A stretch of DNA of 64,000 nucleotides from Rhynchopus sp. YZ270_cl-10 (Eukaryota > Euglenozoa > Diplonemea > Diplonemida > Diplonemidae), in NCBI GenBank assembly GCA_964035575.1, contig OZ037862.1, forward strand, positions 992,001-1,056,000, read 5' to 3'. Positions 63,033-64,000 of the stretch are shown here, piece after piece. Made by a program: the position numbers and the translations under genes. Position 1 is the first letter of the stretch; every line of letters starts with the position of its first letter. The notes beneath the pieces were generated by a model that saw nothing but the letters and a program-made list of their open reading frames with translations, made no database searches and had not been told where the DNA came from.

Positions 63033-63782
63033 ATGCTGTCAAAGGCAGGACTCGCAATGGCCGCAGCCTTCGTGACCCTGGCACAGGGCGCACCCTCTTC
63101 AGGAACGGTTGAGCTGCTGGAGGGACCTGAGGTGAACGGTGTGCGGACGAACGCGCCTGGGCTGCACGTGACCCTGCTGTCGTCTGGGGTGGACGCGTGG
63201 CCGAACCTTGACGGGTCGACGCTGCGCGACGTGCCGCCGTTCATGCGCCTCATGCCAACGACGCTGGCGAACTGGAGAATGAAGTCCGGGACAACGGTGA
63301 AGTTCTCGTGCCCGAACGAGCCTTCCCTGATTGATGTGTGCGACGCATGGGTGTTCTTCTACAGCTGCCCGCAGAGCTGTGTGACGACGTACCAGGGCGG
63401 TCTGCAGGGCCAGCTTGCGGCACTGCCCGGCTGGGAGAGGACACAGTGCGCACCTTCCTTCTGGACGAACGCACCCGGGATGACCTTCGTGCACCCGATG
63501 GGAAGCTTCAGAATGCAGCTGGCGCCCGGCCAGTCGACTGAGTTTGACCTTCAGGACGACGCAGAGTTCCTTGGCTTCGGGATTGACTCGAACGGAGAGG
63601 ACTGCACGAAGCACATGGACGAGAACGCCTGCCCTGTGGCGGGAGGCCGCTGCAGGTGGGAGTCGGGTGCGTGCGTGAACCAGTCCTGCAAGGGCCGCTT
63701 CGGACCGCCGCCGCCGTGCCGTGAGTGCCCCTGGGAGGGAGTTGTGCGCGTTGCTCGCCCTGCCTCGGACGGTCCGTTCTAA
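63033..63782 (+). CDS. Secreted Cys-containing protein of unknown family
   Basis: 249 residues. The start MLSKAGLAMAAAFVTLAQGA is a signal peptide with likely cleavage near residue 20. The mature part has about 13 Cys, several paired closely (CPQSC, CRWESGACVNQSC, CRECPW). The first 115 residues contain strands reminiscent of a cupredoxin-like or Ig-like fold (FMRLMPTTLANWRMKSGTTVKFSCPNE), but no ligand set was confirmed. There is no membrane anchor. The frame is also open upstream to 62889; the Met at 63033 is chosen because the signal peptide starts there. Like the giant proteins at the other end of the window it is probably exported; no functional link was seen. Confidence 0.8.
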   Translation: MLSKAGLAMAAAFVTLAQGAPSSGTVELLEGPEVNGVRTNAPGLHVTLLSSGVDAWPNLDGSTLRDVPPFMRLMPTTLANWRMKSGTTVKFSCPNEPSLIDVCDAWVFFYSCPQSCVTTYQGGLQGQLAALPGWERTQCAPSFWTNAPGMTFVHPMGSFRMQLAPGQSTEFDLQDDAEFLGFGIDSNGEDCTKHMDENACPVAGGRCRWESGACVNQSCKGRFGPPPPCRECPWEGVVRVARPASDGPF

Positions 63783-64000
63783 GTTGCGTGACTTAGGAAT
63801 AGCATAGAACGGCGGATGTGGCGTGGTAGGAGGAGCGAGTGAGGGGGTGCCTTCTTTTCAAGCGGCACTGTGGCGGAAGCTGCTAGTGGCCGACAAAACA
63901 CCACTCACCTGACTGCACTGCACACACAGCTGTGGACCTTTTCCTCCGTTGCATTATCATTTGTTGTTCTCTTTATTTTTATTTTATTTCCCCCCCACCC
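63783..64000. other. 3' flank to the window end
   Basis: Spacer with pyrimidine- and T-rich stretches at the end. Nothing was recognised in it. Confidence 0.5.

Overview
The window is nuclear DNA of an unidentified flagellated protist. The evidence is: spliced genes with short introns that mostly open with GTATGT and close with CAG; GC-rich coding regions set in spacers full of long A, T and C runs; a ZMYND10 (dynein-arm assembly) homologue, which implies motile cilia; and very dense transposon content. Nearly every gene has a pyrimidine tract ending in AG a few to a few tens of bases before its ATG. Two tyrosine-recombinase retrotransposons carry the gag - YR - RT/RNase H gene order of kinetoplastid VIPER elements. 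Together these hint at a euglenozoan-like host with spliced-leader trans-splicing, possibly a diplonemid, but the sequence alone does not prove it.

Layout. 1-20250: two tandem units, each with a gene for a giant (about 1750-residue) secreted protein. The first 4 kb of the units look identical; the gene 3' thirds have diverged. Unit 2 has been swollen by three separate insertions (14091-15190, 15752-17644, 17664-19504), and unit 1 preserves the uninserted sites. 20943-23340: a two-exon nuclear-type gene whose intron is mostly one transposon. 23536-24039: a fold-back transposon. 25038-35390: a block of host genes: a Cys-rich type I membrane protein, ZMYND10, a ubiquitin-like/WD40 protein and a 1135-residue polytopic membrane protein (three exons). 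35391-39055: gene-poor spacer with dispersed repeats.

39056-50858: two apparently whole YR retrotransposons on the minus strand (39211-44517 and 45294-50829), a solo remnant and a truncated piece between them, all bordered by (GA)n tracts. Their ends form split direct repeats (A1 ... B1-A2-B2). At each A2-B2 junction lies an inverted-arm site with a shared core, which looks like the recombinase site.

51194-61300: repeat-rich, gene-poor DNA with several palindromic miniature transposons, one newly recognised two-exon gene for a 63-residue membrane protein (51939-52206), degenerate tandem repeats and repeated blocks. 61354-62523: a four-exon exosome RNase PH-fold subunit, with a transposon ending 56 bp before its ATG. 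63033-63782: a secreted Cys-containing protein.

No rRNA, tRNA or CRISPR array was seen. All boundaries, splice sites and repeat identities were read by eye; none was confirmed by alignment software or RNA data.
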